Positions 31,291 through 32,253 of a stretch of 32,253 nt of DNA are shown here, one piece after another. The DNA lies in assembly GCA_018780805.1 (NCBI GenBank), contig JADMJD010000106.1, positions 2,582 to 34,834 of the forward strand, given 5' to 3'. The position numbers and the translations under genes were made by a program. The notes under the pieces are model-generated. The model was given only the letters and a program-made list of their open reading frames with translations. It was not told the origin of the DNA and did not search any database. This DNA is from Rubrivivax sp. (GTDB lineage Bacteria; Pseudomonadota; Gammaproteobacteria; Burkholderiales; Burkholderiaceae_C). Positions within the stretch are counted from its first letter, which is position 1; the number at the start of each line of letters is the position of its first letter.

Positions 31291-32253
31291 TTACTCTCGG
31301 GTGACGCGCAGCACTTCTTCGGGCGACGTGATGCCTTCGTCAATCAGCCGCTGGCCGTCCTCGCGCATCGACAGCAGGCCGGCCGAACGTGCACCGTTGA
31401 TCAGCTCAGACTCCGACGCCTGGTTGTGGATCAGGGTCTGCAAGCCTCCATCCACCACCATCAGTTCGTAGACACCGGTGCGGCCTTTGTAGCCCGTCAT
31501 GCTGCACTGTGCGCAGCCCACCGGGTGCCACAGGCCGTCGTCGCCTTGCCGCTTGCAGTGCGGGCAGAGTTTGCGCACCAGGCGCTGTGCCAGCACCCCC
31601 AGCAGGCTGGAGCTGAGCAGGAAGGGCTCCACACCCATGTCCACCAGCCGCGTGACGGCGCTGGGCGCGTCGTTGGTGTGCAGCGTGGCCAGCACCAGGT
31701 GGCCGGTGAGCGAGGCCTGGATCGCGATCTGCGCCGTTTCGTAGTCGCGGATCTCACCGATCATGATGACATCCGGGTCCTGGCGCAGGATGGCGCGCAG
31801 GGCTTTTGCAAACGTCAGGTCGATCTTCGGGTTCACCTGCGTCTGGCCGATGCCGGCGAGTTCGTACTCCACCGGGTCTTCCACCGTCAGCACGTTGGTG
31901 GTGCTGGTGTCCACGCGGCCCAGGCTGGCGTACAGCGTGGTCGTCTTGCCCGAGCCCGTGGGCCCGGTGACCAGCACGATGCCGTGTGGCTGCTGGATCT
32001 GGCGCGCAAAGTGCTGCAGCACCTCGCCGCTCATGCCAAGCCCTTCCAGCGTGAACTTGCTTTCGGTTTTGTCCAGCAGACGCAGCACGGCGCGTTCGCC
32101 GTGTGACGAGGGCAGCGTGGACACGCGCACGTCGATCGCCCGGCCGCCGATGCGCAAGCTGATGCGGCCATCCTGCGGCAGGCGTTTTTCGGCGATGTCC
32201 AGCTCGGCCATGATCTTCAGGCGCGAGATCAGCGCCGCGTGCAGCGCCTTGTT
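31291..32253 (-). CDS. gspE: Type II secretion ATPase GspE (5' part cut off by window edge)
   Basis: The C-terminal 320 residues of the secretion ATPase. It has Walker [11 protein letters not shown], an Asp box ([21 protein letters not shown]), Walker [15 protein letters not shown] and a His box ([15 protein letters not shown]). The tetracysteine zinc-binding element CPHC...CAQC is present. The ending [11 protein letters not shown] is typical of GspE rather than PilB. The reading frame continues without a break to the window end ([15 protein letters not shown] upstream of the first internal Met), so the true start lies beyond 32253. It is a hexameric cytoplasmic motor that binds GspL and GspF, whose gene follows directly. 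Confidence 0.95.
   Translation of the reverse strand, partial: NKALHAALISRLKIMAELDIAEKRLPQDGRISLRIGGRAIDVRVSTLPSSHGERAVLRLLDKTESKFTLEGLGMSGEVLQHFARQIQQPHGIVLVTGPTGSGKTTTLYASLGRVDTSTTNVLTVEDPVEYELAGIGQTQVNPKIDLTFAKALRAILRQDPDVIMIGEIRDYETAQIAIQASLTGHLVLATLHTNDAPSAVTRLVDMGVEPFLLSSSLLGVLAQRLVRKLCPHCKRQGDDGLWHPVGCAQCSMTGYKGRTGVYELMVVDGGLQTLIHNQASESELINGARSAGLLSMREDGQRLIDEGITSPEEVLRVTRE

Noticed and set aside
30406..32106. 566-codon plus-strand open frame opposite gspF and gspE
   Set aside because: It is antisense to two clearly identified secretion genes and shows only Gln/His/Arg-rich shadow sequence.

Overview
The window is a compact, GC-rich chromosomal segment of a betaproteobacterium. It most likely belongs to the Burkholderiales (Comamonadaceae/Sphaerotilaceae-like). 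The evidence is strongly G/C-biased third codon positions, the Crp/acyl-CoA ligase/Liv-type ABC neighbourhood, DUF1841, DUF3299, tannase-family and PEP-CTERM proteins, and an intergenic repeat of a kind I recognise from Comamonadaceae. Genes are packed tightly. No stretch over 300 bases lacks a gene, and I see no tRNA, rRNA, CRISPR array, phage or insertion sequence.

Layout. (1) 1-3428: a minus-strand operon with an AMP-dependent acyl-CoA ligase followed by a LivG-type ABC ATPase (cut by the left edge), divergent from a Crp/Fnr regulator. A perfect 7-4-7 dyad lies between them. (2) 3500-9435: a large propeller-like lipoprotein, then a minus-strand three-gene secretome operon (PEP-CTERM protein, ExeM/NucH-type nuclease, PEP-CTERM protein). 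(3) 9543-13178: a 5'-nucleotidase, a secreted tannase-family esterase and an AraC regulator. (4) 13295-16160: a translationally coupled operon of DUF3299 protein, AI-2E-family transporter and YbfB/YjiJ-type MFS transporter. It converges on a TauE/SafE permease. (5) 16904-19562: DUF1841 and a patatin with POTRA and beta-barrel (PlpD-like).

(6) 19581-27024 is the most interesting block. A MacAB/FtsX-type efflux operon (adaptor, ATPase, two permeases) is followed by an NtrC-family response regulator and a histidine kinase with almost no periplasmic loop. In front lie a good -24/-12 sigma-54 promoter and a nested TGTCCG/CGGACA dyad about 98 bases upstream of the predicted start. I read this as a self-contained, autoregulated, intramembrane-sensing transporter circuit, analogous in logic to Bce modules but driven by sigma-54.

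(7) 27040-32253: a Lon-like AAA ATPase without a protease domain, a divergent HtrA-like protein lacking two catalytic residues, a HEPN/MNT-type pair, and the ends of a type II secretion operon (gspF and part of gspE).

Three genes without a Shine-Dalgarno sequence (5'-nucleotidase, DUF3299, DUF1841) each have a -10-like hexamer exactly 6 bases before the ATG, which suggests leaderless transcripts. All family names are from recognition of motifs by eye; no search was run.
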